64,000 nt of DNA from Persicimonas caeni (GCF_006517175.1 NZ_CP041186.1:4491074-4555073), one strand, 5' to 3'. Counted from the stretch's first letter, positions 52,901 through 61,303 are shown. Notes: generated by a model from the sequence alone, not told the origin. Numbers and translations: made by a program.

Positions 52901-53797
52901 CGTGCGAGCGTGATGATCTTCATGGGCTATTTTGCCGACGGGCTCGACGTCCTCGAGGAGGCGATGACCCAGCTGGCCGCTCACGCCACCGGCAGTCAGC
53001 GCGTCGCCGGCAGCAATCGCCTGAAGGTCTGGCGGCTCAAGACCTTGCTCGAGTTGGGGCGGGTCGCCGAGCTGTACGAAGCCTATGACGCGTTCATCGA
53101 CCAGGCGCGACGTCAGGGCGACCACCTTCGGCTGATGAGCGCCACGCGCATCGCCGGCGTTCGCTGGCTGCTCGCCGGCGAGCCCGCACGCGTCGAGGGG
53201 GCGCTCGAGGCGACGCCGCTGTACGCGCCGTTGATCACCCATTCGATCTTGCACTGGTACGACCTGCGCATCCGCGGCGAGCTCGCGCTCTACCGGGACA
53301 GCGTCATCGACGACTGGGAGGCGCTCGAGCGCCAACACAAGGTGGTCAGCCGCTCGCCGTTCGCCCGCCGCTTCGGCCTGGCGCGCATCGAGGTGCGCTG
53401 GTGGTGGGGGCGTTTGCTGCTCGCTCTCGTCGAGCAGCGCCGCGCAGACGCCGGACATCACAAGCAACTCGACAAGGTCATCAAAAAGCTGCGCAGAGAG
53501 TCCGCGTCGTCGCTGTCGGAGATGCTCGCCGACATGCTCGAGGCCGGCCGCCACGCCTGTGCCGGACGACACTCCGCGGCCGTCGACACGCTCGCGCGCG
53601 TCATCGAGCAGGCCGAGGTGCGTGGTCAGATGCTCTATGTCGCCGTGGCACGCTACCGGCGCGATATGCTCGACCACGGCCGCCCCGGCGAAGACGCCAC
53701 GGCCTATTTTGCCGCCGAGGGCATCGCCGAGCCAGACCGGGTCGCCCAGATCTTCCTCCCCGGCTTCAACCGCAGCGTCGAGCAGCTCGCGCCCTAA
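49946..53797 (+). CDS. Ser/Thr kinase/AAA ATPase/TPR protein (third, divergent)
   Basis: A 1283 aa protein. Kinase about residues 18-300: LGAGGLGVVYEA, VAVKTL, a 70-residue insert rich in Arg/Pro after the hinge (GHPPANFRSLPRGRGRESFP), HRDIKPSNLMV, ILDFGLVAQL, GTVPYLSPEQGRG, TDWYSVGVLLYQIFTG. ATPase: FVGRHAELDAL, Walker A GAAGVGKSSLV, Walker B MILFVDDLQWAD. Long helical TPR-like C-terminal region (RAFAFERAARLYRRALEAED). More distant from copies A and B, and closer in style to predatory-bacterium 'protein kinase, AAA, TPR' proteins. The start is uncertain: ATG 49946 leads straight into the kinase; the open frame extends to a TTG at 49880. Confidence 0.9.
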   Translation: MHRLATDDDQVGRVWADRFEIRRRLGAGGLGVVYEAFDQDRQERVAVKTLLHLSPSGLYSFKREFRTLAEIQHPNLVRLGELIHDGERWFFSMELLEGQDFITYVHGGHPPANFRSLPRGRGRESFPRFEPDSDTLPIDRPASQPETHEVDLERLRAALGQLTGGLLALHRAELVHRDIKPSNLMVTRDGRVVILDFGLVAQLYDKLLPSNSQHDVVGTVPYLSPEQGRGRRVGPATDWYSVGVLLYQIFTGFYPFEGKPLAVLLQKVSEPAPDVRLLAPHMPEDLASLCMDLLETEPQARPTGEDVAARLGIASADIESVVTSAAALGPRPPSVEFVGRHAELDALADALADTGPRQSASVFVSGAAGVGKSSLVHRFLFSQASDDTLIFTGRCYERESVPYNGFDGIIDGLSHFLKGLDEGEVADLLPIDAALLGRVFPVLLRVPAIPEFRGMTTREESSELRARAFDALVRLLANVRRDYAMILFVDDLQWADRETLELLERVSHPERGAGALLVATLRREDDGSYGAYGPQGLETLCEYAPDVRLIELDNLPERDTRDLLARLWPQQQDLDTDAIERLVDDTRGHPLLLRELVRHLSAKDSRGATDSGEPIEPAEPDVNLATILWRRVERLGELERELIELVCVSGIPVNLDLLAVALDEGIGAMLGAAERLETTRLVRMEKRRRHRRVVAYHDRIRESVVDHLSDEQRSAHHARLARAYQAEPNLLEDPMVLVGHLEHAGRAELAAQYAVEAAEQAERAFAFERAARLYRRALEAEDVGADDRLRLQIQLAEMVLNSGHSIDAAHEFQVAAELCTDAPRRRALRRRAAEALLINGDVGGGLEQFESVLADTGLSISTSTVGLVVSTLWHNLRLKWRGLGFVPRDPDKIEPSQLERLELLSSMSRQISFIDPVFGFNYRVRALLLALSLGHRPAIVEGIALQAVAYAARGGESAEARCEELLETATQIATTDAEMGVIMGCRASVMIFMGYFADGLDVLEEAMTQLAAHATGSQRVAGSNRLKVWRLKTLLELGRVAELYEAYDAFIDQARRQGDHLRLMSATRIAGVRWLLAGEPARVEGALEATPLYAPLITHSILHWYDLRIRGELALYRDSVIDDWEALERQHKVVSRSPFARRFGLARIEVRWWWGRLLLALVEQRRADAGHHKQLDKVIKKLRRESASSLSEMLADMLEAGRHACAGRHSAAVDTLARVIEQAEVRGQMLYVAVARYRRDMLDHGRPGEDATAYFAAEGIAEPDRVAQIFLPGFNRSVEQLAP

Positions 53798-53833
53798 ATG
53801 ATTCGATTTTCCAAGCGATTAATGGTAGTGCTA

Positions 53834-53845
53834 AACCGATCGGTT
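53834..53845. promoter_or_regulatory. TetR-type palindrome AACCGATCGGTT
   Basis: A perfect 12 bp palindrome in the 82 bp before the acylase gene. ACCGATCGGT is the form typical of TetR-family operators (established knowledge). It lies 35 bp upstream of the ATG, where a repressor would block transcription. Which regulator binds is unknown; the window's only TetR gene is 49 kb away. Confidence 0.5.
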
Positions 53846-53879
53846 AAACGGTGAGTCAGTCAATGCAGAGGTATCTAGG

Positions 53880-56660
53880 ATGAACGATCAACGTGATGAA
53901 TCCAGGGCCCGTTGGGGGCTTCAAATGTCCGGCGTGGCAGGCAAGGTTCTCTTGGCCGCAGCGCTCTCTCTCGGCGTGGCCGCGACGGGCTGTAGCGACG
54001 AGGAGGAAAAGAAAGAAGAGCCGATCGTCGACGCCGGCAGCGATGCGGCGGACACGAATGATATGGGCGATGCGGATGACGACGCCGGTGACGCCACGCA
54101 GAGCCAGGCGGTCCGCATCGACGGGCTGTCGGCGCCGGTCAAGGTACAGTTCGACCCGTCGGGCGTGCTGCATATCGACTGCCAGACCGACCTCGACTGC
54201 TACGCAGCCCAGGGCTATTTCCACGCCGACCATCGCTTCTTCGAGATGGACCTGATTCGCCGCCAGACCCGCGGCCAACTCTCGCAGGTCATCGGCCAAC
54301 TCGGATTGGACGGCGACAAGCAGTTTCGTCACCTGATGACCACGCGCGACGGCACGCCGCTCGAAGAAGCCTACTTGGCTCAGGTCAGCGACGAGACCCG
54401 CGCCATGCTCGACGCCTACGCCAACGGCGTGAACGCCTGGTTGGCTGACATGCGCGCCGGCGAGAACGACGCCACCCTGACGCGCGAGTACGAATTCCCG
54501 TTGGTCGCCGCCGACAATATCCGCGACTGGGAGCCCGCAGACACCATCGCGCTGTACCTGCAGTTGGCCTACCAGCTCAGCGAGACGGCGACCGACGACC
54601 TGTTCCGCGGCGAGATGGCCACCCGTCTCGATCCGGAGGTCGCCGCCGACCTCTTCTCGGTCAAGCCGGGCCTGGAGAGCAACACCATGCAGGCCTCGGG
54701 CGTCGACCCGTCGACGATGATCCGCTCGAACCTGGGCGGCGCGCTCGACCCGGCGGTGATGCGCGCGGCCAAAGAGCGGCTGCACCCGGCGATGGACGCC
54801 ATGGCCGCCGCTCGCAAGCGCTTCGACGACAACCCCTCGCTGCTCTTCGGCCCCCGCAACGGCGAAGACGGCTCGAACAACTGGGTCGTCGCCCCGTCGC
54901 GCACCGCCAACGGCAAGGCGATCTTGGCCGACGACCCCCACCTTTCGCTGAACAACCCGGCGATCTGGTACTTCGTCGAGCTCGACTCGAAGACCAACGG
55001 TGAGGGCAACCTGCACGTGGTCGGCGCCTCGGTCCCGGCCGTGCCGGGCATCGTCGTCGGACACAACAACGACGTGGCCTGGGGCGTGACCACCGCTCGC
55101 CTCGACCTGGCCGACGCCTACATCGAGGAGCTCAACGACGACGGCACCGCCGTGATGTTCAACGGCCAGGAAGTGCCGCTTCTGCAAAAAGACTTCACCT
55201 TCGAGACGAGCGACGGCCAGTCGATCACCGAGACCTTCGAATGGGTCCCTCACCACGGCCCGCTCATCTCCAAAGACGTCGCCAACAACCGCGGCGTCTC
55301 CATCAAGTGGGTCCTCAACGAAGCCGGCAACGACATCGACTTCTTGAACGACCTGATGACCGCCACGACCACCGCCGAGGCGATGGACGCCCTCGGACCG
55401 GTGCGCGCCATCAACCAGAACTGGATCTTCATGGATCGCGCCGGCTCCATCGGCTGGAACCCCAAGGGCGCCATCCCCAACCGTCCCTTCGCCACCACCG
55501 AGCTTCCCAACTGGCTGCCGCTCCCCGGCGACGGCTCGGCCGAGTGGGACGGCTACCTGTCGGAAGCCGACTCGCCCAAGATGGTCGATCCCTCGGCCGG
55601 CTTCATCGCCACGGCCAACAACGACATGGACGGAAGCTACACCGACGGCGACCCGACGAACGACGGGCACAGCCCCTGGCAGTCGCCGCCGGCCTACGGC
55701 CACCGCCACAAGCGCATCGTCGAGCTGATCGAAGAGGGCGGCAATAGCCACACCGTCGACACGATGCACGAGATTCAGGCCGACACCTACGTGCTGCACG
55801 GCGAAGTGCTCGTGCCCCATATCCTGCAGGTGGCCAACGACAACGCCGACCAGGTGGGCGACGAGGCCCAGAAGGTCGTCGACGCACTCGCCGACTGGCA
55901 ATACACCTGCCCGACCGGCCTCGACGGCACCGACCCGAACGCTTCGCCCAAATCGTCGGACGCCGACGAGGCGCGCGAGTCGATCGGCTGTGCCGCGTTC
56001 CACGTCATGCTCCCCTACCTGACCGAAGCGGTCTTCGCCGACGAAATCGCCGAGGGCAGCAGCTACGAGACGCTGGCCAACTGGTACTCGTTGCAGTCCG
56101 CGCTCATCTACGTGTTCGACGCCCCGGGTGAGCTCAACCGCGGGGAGGACTACTTCGACGATGTGTCCACCGACGCGTCCGCCGAGACCAAGACCGACGT
56201 CGTGCTCGAGGTGCTCGACACGACCGCCGCCAAGCTCGCCGAGGATACCGTCTTCGCCAGCAGCACCCCCGACGACTGGCGCTGGGGCCGCATCCACTGG
56301 GTCAAGTTCACCAGCCTGTTCGCCTCGGCCGGCGTCTCGCTGTTCGACAACGGCCCGTTCGCCAACGACGGCGGCTTCTCGACCGTCGACGTGGCCAACC
56401 CGACCGGTCGCGCAGGCGACTTCGACGACTCGTGGAACCACCCCAACGGCCCGTCGCTGCGCGTGGTCTTCGAGGCCACCGACGACGGCATCGACGCCTG
56501 GTTCCAGCTGCCCGGCGGCCAGGACCACCACGAGGACTCCGAGTTCTACGGCAGCCTCATCGACGAGTGGCTGAGCAACACGCCCACCGAGTTGCTCTAC
56601 GACCGCGATGAGGTCGACGCGGCCGCCGTCGAGACCATCGAGGTCCAACCGGCCGAGTGA
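53880..56660 (+). CDS. Penicillin acylase family (Ntn-hydrolase) lipoprotein
   Basis: A 926 aa exported amidohydrolase precursor of the penicillin acylase/AHL acylase family. Signal peptide KVLLAAALSLGVAATGC with lipobox Cys, then a short Asp-rich linker. The alpha-chain part begins VRIDGLSAPVKVQFDPSGV, with YAAQGYFHADHRFFEMDLIR. The autocleavage site is GEDG-SNNWVVAPSRT, with the nucleophile Ser332 starting the beta chain. Downstream family blocks: LADDPHLSLNNPAIWYFVEL, GIVVGHNNDVAWGVT and WIFMDRAGSIGWNPKGAIPN. Longer than most (700-850), partly from the linker. The substrate (acyl-homoserine lactone, beta-lactam or peptide-like amide) is unknown. ATG with AGAGG 8 bp upstream. A TetR-type palindrome precedes it. 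Confidence 0.9.
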   Translation: MNDQRDESRARWGLQMSGVAGKVLLAAALSLGVAATGCSDEEEKKEEPIVDAGSDAADTNDMGDADDDAGDATQSQAVRIDGLSAPVKVQFDPSGVLHIDCQTDLDCYAAQGYFHADHRFFEMDLIRRQTRGQLSQVIGQLGLDGDKQFRHLMTTRDGTPLEEAYLAQVSDETRAMLDAYANGVNAWLADMRAGENDATLTREYEFPLVAADNIRDWEPADTIALYLQLAYQLSETATDDLFRGEMATRLDPEVAADLFSVKPGLESNTMQASGVDPSTMIRSNLGGALDPAVMRAAKERLHPAMDAMAAARKRFDDNPSLLFGPRNGEDGSNNWVVAPSRTANGKAILADDPHLSLNNPAIWYFVELDSKTNGEGNLHVVGASVPAVPGIVVGHNNDVAWGVTTARLDLADAYIEELNDDGTAVMFNGQEVPLLQKDFTFETSDGQSITETFEWVPHHGPLISKDVANNRGVSIKWVLNEAGNDIDFLNDLMTATTTAEAMDALGPVRAINQNWIFMDRAGSIGWNPKGAIPNRPFATTELPNWLPLPGDGSAEWDGYLSEADSPKMVDPSAGFIATANNDMDGSYTDGDPTNDGHSPWQSPPAYGHRHKRIVELIEEGGNSHTVDTMHEIQADTYVLHGEVLVPHILQVANDNADQVGDEAQKVVDALADWQYTCPTGLDGTDPNASPKSSDADEARESIGCAAFHVMLPYLTEAVFADEIAEGSSYETLANWYSLQSALIYVFDAPGELNRGEDYFDDVSTDASAETKTDVVLEVLDTTAAKLAEDTVFASSTPDDWRWGRIHWVKFTSLFASAGVSLFDNGPFANDGGFSTVDVANPTGRAGDFDDSWNHPNGPSLRVVFEATDDGIDAWFQLPGGQDHHEDSEFYGSLIDEWLSNTPTELLYDRDEVDAAAVETIEVQPAE

Positions 56661-56672
56661 GCATGGTCAATC

Positions 56673-56733
56673 GCGCGCCATGTGCTACCCTGACGAGGTC
56701 CAACTACCACGTTAGGGAGAGCACATGGCGCGC
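56673..56733 (+). promoter_or_regulatory. Long hairpin burying RBS and start of gene 56725
   Basis: GCGCGCCATGTGCT (56673-56686) is perfectly complementary to AGCACATGGCGCGC (56720-56733), which contains the ATG at 56725. Inside it CCCTGACGAGGT pairs with ACCACGTTAGGG (11 of 12, one G-U), leaving loop CCAACT. The Shine-Dalgarno region AGGGAG and the start codon are thus inside a stem of about 25 pairs starting 12 bp after the acylase stop. Ribosomes leaving the acylase gene, heat or a ligand could open it. Confidence 0.75.
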
Positions 56734-57903
56734 ATCTCGAAAGCCTTCCCCCGGCGGCTCTTCGTCGTCTCTGTCCTCGCTGCATCGCTTCTCTTCGCCT
56801 CATTCACCCTCACCGGCTGCTTCTCGCGTCTTACCGGCAACGAGGGCCAATTCACGTTCGGTTACCTGACCGACGTGCAGATCGAAAACTTCAACAAGCC
56901 CATCGCCCCGGGGGCGCGCCTCGATTTGGTCGCCTTCGAGAACGGCAGCGACGACAAGCAGTACCGGGTGGTCGAGGCGACCTCGTCGAACCCGAAGGTG
57001 CTCACCGTGGCGTCGGTCAACGGGCGGCACGCGGTGTTGGAAGGCGTCGCTCCGGGCAGCGCACGCATCACGATGACGGTGCGACGCGCCGACGGCACGA
57101 CCTTGGAGGACTCGGTCTTCATGAGCGTGGCGAAACCGACCGCGCTCGAGCTCGCCCATACCTGCGCAGACACGCCCAAGGCAGCGTACGTGGCATCCGA
57201 CAACCTGACCGTGCCGTTTGCGCTGCACGCCGAAGATGGCCGCGCGGTTGTCGGCTACCGCTACGTGCCCGTCGACGTCGAGCCGAAGGGCGCCCTGAAG
57301 TTCGTGTCGCGCCCGCGCGAGTTCTCCGAGATCGTCTTTCGCGCCGGCCCGCCGGCCGAGGACGTGCGCATCACCTCGAAGGTCGACGACACCTCGCTCG
57401 AGCTGCGGCTGGTGCGCCGCTCCGACGTGGATCAGATTCGCCCCGAGCCTGCGACCTTGCAGGCGCTCACGGCCGTGGGCTACGAGCAGTTTGTCGGCTT
57501 CTACCCGATGGCCGGCACCGACCCGGTCTGCCAGTCGGGGATGCTCACCGAGGCGCGAAGCCTGACCCCCGACATCTGTAAGGTGAGCGCGGATCTCGAC
57601 GAAAACGGCTCGAATTGGAACCGCGCACAGATGGCGCGCGTCAAAGGTGTTGGCTTCGGCATATGCCGCTACGAGATCACGTTCCCCGAGGCCGCCGGCG
57701 GCGACGGACTCACCGAAGCCTTTACGATGCCTGTGGGCCAATTCCCCGAGGGCGACGACGCGGGCGAGCCCGCGGCCAGTGTAGCTCACGAGGCCCCGGA
57801 GCGTGCACTCCCATGGTATCTGACACCGCTGCTCGCGCTGTTGGCGTCGGCGCTGCTCGCGCCCTGGGCGTGGTGGTGGACGCAGCGACGCGAGGAAGAT
57901 TGA
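56725..57903 (+). CDS. Lipoprotein with Big2-like domain and terminal helix
   Basis: A 392 aa protein. Signal peptide LFVVSVLAASLLFASFTLTGC with lipobox Cys (about residue 32). Residues about 40-135 resemble a bacterial Ig (Big2) domain (RVVEATSSNPKVLTVASVNG, VLEGVAPGSARITMTV). A central beta-rich region without known family follows, with several Cys (HTCADTPK, PVCQSGM, DICKVSAD, FGICRYEI). The C-terminus has a membrane helix WYLTPLLALLASALLAPWAW followed by a basic WTQRREED stop-transfer. Having both a lipid anchor and a C-terminal helix is unusual. The start codon lies within the hairpin at 56673-56733. A methyltransferase follows 26 bp later. Confidence 0.78.
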   Translation: MARISKAFPRRLFVVSVLAASLLFASFTLTGCFSRLTGNEGQFTFGYLTDVQIENFNKPIAPGARLDLVAFENGSDDKQYRVVEATSSNPKVLTVASVNGRHAVLEGVAPGSARITMTVRRADGTTLEDSVFMSVAKPTALELAHTCADTPKAAYVASDNLTVPFALHAEDGRAVVGYRYVPVDVEPKGALKFVSRPREFSEIVFRAGPPAEDVRITSKVDDTSLELRLVRRSDVDQIRPEPATLQALTAVGYEQFVGFYPMAGTDPVCQSGMLTEARSLTPDICKVSADLDENGSNWNRAQMARVKGVGFGICRYEITFPEAAGGDGLTEAFTMPVGQFPEGDDAGEPAASVAHEAPERALPWYLTPLLALLASALLAPWAWWWTQRREED

Positions 57904-57929
57904 GGACGGTAGATGACAAAAGACCGCAG

Positions 57930-58490
57930 ATGAAAAAAGATCGAGACAAGTGGAACGCAAAATTCGGCGGCCGCGCCGACGAGCCGCTCGACCCCAACCC
58001 GTTCATCGTCGAGCACGTCGACCGGCTCGAGGAGGGCTCTGTGCTCGACCTCGCCTGCGGTGACGGCCGAAACGCGCTCTTTTTGGCCGAGAGCGGCTTC
58101 GAGGTGTGCGGCGTCGATATCTCCGACGTGGGCCTCGCCCGCCTTCGCCGCTTCGCCGCCGAGCGCGGCCTCGACGTCGACACCCATCAGATCGACCTGG
58201 ACGCGCCCGACGCCCTCTCGGGCCTGTCGGGCTTCGACAACGTGGTGATCTCGCACTTCAAGCCGCCGCAGACCTTCTGGGCCCAGGCGCCCGATTTGCT
58301 GCGCCTGGGCGGCGTGCTCCTCATCGACACCTTTTCGATTCGCCAGCACGAGGAGTTCGGGTTTCCCGAGCGGTTTTGCCTGCGGCCGGGGGAGTTGCGC
58401 GACGTGTCCGACAAACTCGAGGTGGTGCTCCACGAGGAGCACGGGGCGCCCGAGAAATACCTCGAGGGGTATCTCTTTCGGCGGGTGTGA
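57930..58490 (+). CDS. SAM-dependent methyltransferase, TehB-like
   Basis: A 186 aa class I methyltransferase. N-terminus DKWNAKFGGR, as in TehB-type small methyltransferases. SAM-binding motif I is SVLDLACGDGRNALFLAESG, then FEVCGVDISDVGLARLRRFA with the acidic ribose-binding Asp. Motif II/III is represented by FDNVVISHFKPP and LRLGGVLLIDTFSIRQHEEF. The C-terminal cap is short (VVLHEEHGAPEKYLEGYLFR). Likely substrates are small molecules such as oxyanions or thiols; not determined. The start is ATG 57930, with a weak ribosome site; its frame is open further upstream only inside the preceding gene. It converges on the P450 gene with a 39 bp gap. Confidence 0.85.
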   Translation: MKKDRDKWNAKFGGRADEPLDPNPFIVEHVDRLEEGSVLDLACGDGRNALFLAESGFEVCGVDISDVGLARLRRFAAERGLDVDTHQIDLDAPDALSGLSGFDNVVISHFKPPQTFWAQAPDLLRLGGVLLIDTFSIRQHEEFGFPERFCLRPGELRDVSDKLEVVLHEEHGAPEKYLEGYLFRRV

Positions 58491-58529
58491 GGCGGGAGGC
58501 AGTCGGAAGGTTGTTTGCCGTGGCGTTGC

Positions 58530-59918
58530 TTACCGTCGCCGCACCTTCATCTCGATCGCCGTCGCGGGGCGTTGGGTGACCGAGGGCTGGGTGCGAAGCG
58601 CCTGGCGAGAGACGTTTTCGAGGCGAACCTGCTGGGCCATCGTGGCCACGACCAAGATCGCCTCCATCATCGCAAAATAGTTGCCGATGCAGATGCGCGG
58701 GCCGCCGCCGAACGGGAAGTAGGCGAAGCGTGGGATGCGGTCTTCGAGCCCGTCGAGCCAGCGCTCCGGGCGAAAGAGGTCAGGGTTGTCGAACCAGCGT
58801 CGGTCGCGGTGCACCAGGCTCTGCGGCAGCAAGACCTGCGCGCCTTTGGTCACCGTCCAACCGGCGATTTCGACGTCCTCGATCGCCTCGCGCCCGATGG
58901 TCCAGGCGGGCGGATACAGCCGCATCGTCTCCTGGATGACCGCCTCCGTGTACGGAAGCTCGGAGACGTCATCGGCGGTCGCCACACGTTCGCCGAGGAC
59001 CTCGTCGACCTCGGCGTGGACCTTGTCCATGACCCACGGATGGTCCGACATCAGATACCAGGCGTACATGATCGCAAGCGCGGTGGTCTCGTGGCCGGCC
59101 AAAAACAGCGTGATGACCTCGTCGCGGAGTTGCCCGTCGGTCATCTGGTTGCCCTCGTCGTCGACCGCGGCGATGAGCCGGTAGAGCAGGTCATCTCCCT
59201 CGGTGGCGTCCTGGCGGCGCTGGTCGATGAGCTTGTAAATCAGCGCGTCGAACTCCTCGAGCGCTTTCTCGAACTTCGCCCTCATCGGGGTCGGCAGCGG
59301 CTCCGGGACGAAGCGCCACAGGGTATGCGCCTGCTCGTGAAACCCCTCCATCGCCGTGTCGAGCGCCTGTCCGACGCGGTGGATATCGCTGTCCATCTCG
59401 AGGTTGAAGAGCGTGTCGACCACGATGCGAAGCGTCACCTCCATGGCGTCGCGATGCAGCGGGCGCACCTGCCCGTCCTCCCAATCGTCGAGCATCTGAC
59501 GAGTGCGCTCGACCATGACGTCGGCGTAGTGCGCGATCTGCTTGCGCCGAAGGTTCGGCGAGATGAGCCGGCGCTGGTGGCGCCACATCTGCCCCTCGCT
59601 CGTCAGCAGTCCCTTGCCCAACAGGACGTCGAGCTCGTGGGTGAGCGCGTCCTTTTCGAACGAGCTGCTCTTGGTCAGCAGCACCTCCTCGATCGCCTCC
59701 GGGTCGGTGAACAGGTAGGCGTCGAAGGTCCCCAACTTGAAGAACGACGCCGAGCCGTAACGGCGCGTGATGCGTCGAAAGCAGCCGATCTGGTCGGTGG
59801 CGAAGTCGACCAAAACCTTCAGGTTCTGCCAACCACGTGGCCCCGGCGGCCGCGCAGGCGCAGACTCTCCCGACTTGAACCGGTCCACCAAATTGAGCCC
59901 ATCTTTCAAACCAAACAT
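58530..59918 (-). CDS. Cytochrome P450
   Basis: A 462 aa soluble-type heme monooxygenase. I-helix AGHETTALAI, K-helix ETMRLYPP (ExxR), PERW meander (FRPERWLDGL) and the heme ligand loop FPFGGGPRICIGNYFA with the axial Cys. N-terminal features resemble bacterial CYP102/CYP4-like fatty-acid-type P450s (DPEAIEEVLLTKSSSFEKD, WRHQRRLISPNLRR). No membrane anchor. Substrate unknown. It needs ferredoxin or flavodoxin partners, none of which is in the window. ATG 59918 has GGGAG 7 bp before it and is preferred to a TTG six codons upstream. Confidence 0.93.
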   Translation of the reverse strand: MFGLKDGLNLVDRFKSGESAPARPPGPRGWQNLKVLVDFATDQIGCFRRITRRYGSASFFKLGTFDAYLFTDPEAIEEVLLTKSSSFEKDALTHELDVLLGKGLLTSEGQMWRHQRRLISPNLRRKQIAHYADVMVERTRQMLDDWEDGQVRPLHRDAMEVTLRIVVDTLFNLEMDSDIHRVGQALDTAMEGFHEQAHTLWRFVPEPLPTPMRAKFEKALEEFDALIYKLIDQRRQDATEGDDLLYRLIAAVDDEGNQMTDGQLRDEVITLFLAGHETTALAIMYAWYLMSDHPWVMDKVHAEVDEVLGERVATADDVSELPYTEAVIQETMRLYPPAWTIGREAIEDVEIAGWTVTKGAQVLLPQSLVHRDRRWFDNPDLFRPERWLDGLEDRIPRFAYFPFGGGPRICIGNYFAMMEAILVVATMAQQVRLENVSRQALRTQPSVTQRPATAIEMKVRRR

Positions 59919-60010
59919 GACGAAGCTCCCGAGCAAAGAACGACCAAAAACCCTATCGAATTAACTACACGCCCCCCACAATCTCAACCCCAAGACCCCA
60001 AGACTGCGTC

Positions 60011-61303
60011 TCACTGCCGCGCCCCCTGCGCCACCCACGTCTCGACGAGCTGGATCTTCTCCATCGACATCGGCGGCAGTCCCAACGGCATGCCGCGCAC
60101 GCCCTCGACAGGCTCGCCGGCGACCTCGGCGTGCCGGGCGAGCATGTGAGCGACGAGCGGAGAGACCCCGTCGGCGCCTGGCTCGACAACGCTCTCGCGC
60201 TCTCCGTCTTCGCCCAGACGCCCGCGCTCGATCGCCTCGTAGCTTCCCAGGTCGAGGCCCTTGCCCTCGAAGCCGAACCCGCCGGTGTTGCCCGGCCCAC
60301 CGTCCCCGTTGTTGCCGTCGGGGTCGGAGTGGCAATGCCAGCAGACCTTCTTGAACACCTCGCGCTCCACCTCCGCATAGCGCACCTCGCGTTCGAGCAC
60401 AGGCAGGCGCTTCGGCATCTCGGGTCGCGCGACGGGGGCGAGCTCGGCGCGCAAAATAAAGGCGGCCGCCTGCTCGCGCTCCGTCTCGCTCAACGGGATA
60501 TGCGGCATGAGGCTGTCGGACTTGATCTTCTTCGAGTCTTCGAGCCAGGCGACCACCGCCGCCGGGCTCATCCGGTCGCGAGTGTAGCGAAGATCGGGGG
60601 CGAGCTTCATGGCGCGGGCGAGCGCCTCGGGCTCCATCTCGACCGGCACTGGAGAGGCTTTTAGCCCCTCGACGCCGCCAAAAGCGTGACAACTCGTGCA
60701 GCCGTTCGACTCCAAGACGGCGCGACCGGCCCCGAGGTCCGCCTGCGACAAATCGACCGCCTCGTGAGCGCCTGTGGAGGTCGGCACAAAGTACTCGGCG
60801 ATGGCGCGCGCGTCCTTCTCGGGCATCGCAAATCGCGGCATCGTCGCTTCCAGCCGCGGCCGGAGGTCGTGCGGTGACCGCAAGAAGTCGACGAGCCAGT
60901 CGCGCCGAAAACGTCGGCCTGCGCCCGTCAGCGTGGGGACGTCGATGAGGTGGACTACGTTTTTTTGCCAATGCGTAATCGCCTCGGCGGGGTACTCCTC
61001 GTCGAGCTCGCCGTCGTGGAGCGCGTTATGACACCCGGTGCAGCTTCGGTCCTGCTCGGCGAGTTCGAGCCGACCTCCTTCGAAGGGCCCCTGTTCGGCC
61101 CGCGTTTGGGTGGGCTGGGCGAGCGCAGAGTGACAGCGATTGCATTCATAGCGCTCTACGACCGCCACGGGGCTGCCCGGCGGCGGCGCTGTCTCGCATC
61201 CGAAGCCTCCTCGCTCACATCCGACCAGCGTCAAAAGCGCGAGCACGCCGAGCGCGAGAGAAATTGTGTCGCTAAAGAGTAACGAAAAATGCATTCGTGG
61301 CAT
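60011..61303 (-). CDS. Tetraheme-type cytochrome c lipoprotein
   Basis: A 430 aa exported protein. Signal peptide LALGVLALLTLVGC with lipobox Cys29. Four CXXCH heme-binding motifs: CNRCH (54-58), CTGCH (88-92), CTSCH (about 200) and CWHCH (about 320), each in a cytochrome c class I or short c-type setting. Met ligands are plausible in TMPRFAMPEKDA and SLMPHIPLSE. Spacing suggests two N-terminal short motifs and two larger c domains. Probably an envelope electron-transfer protein; partner unknown (a P450 lies downstream but is cytosolic). The start is the first ATG, or Met4; no good ribosome site for either. Divergent from the PAS-like gene. Confidence 0.88.
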   Translation of the reverse strand: MPRMHFSLLFSDTISLALGVLALLTLVGCERGGFGCETAPPPGSPVAVVERYECNRCHSALAQPTQTRAEQGPFEGGRLELAEQDRSCTGCHNALHDGELDEEYPAEAITHWQKNVVHLIDVPTLTGAGRRFRRDWLVDFLRSPHDLRPRLEATMPRFAMPEKDARAIAEYFVPTSTGAHEAVDLSQADLGAGRAVLESNGCTSCHAFGGVEGLKASPVPVEMEPEALARAMKLAPDLRYTRDRMSPAAVVAWLEDSKKIKSDSLMPHIPLSETEREQAAAFILRAELAPVARPEMPKRLPVLEREVRYAEVEREVFKKVCWHCHSDPDGNNGDGGPGNTGGFGFEGKGLDLGSYEAIERGRLGEDGERESVVEPGADGVSPLVAHMLARHAEVAGEPVEGVRGMPLGLPPMSMEKIQLVETWVAQGARQ

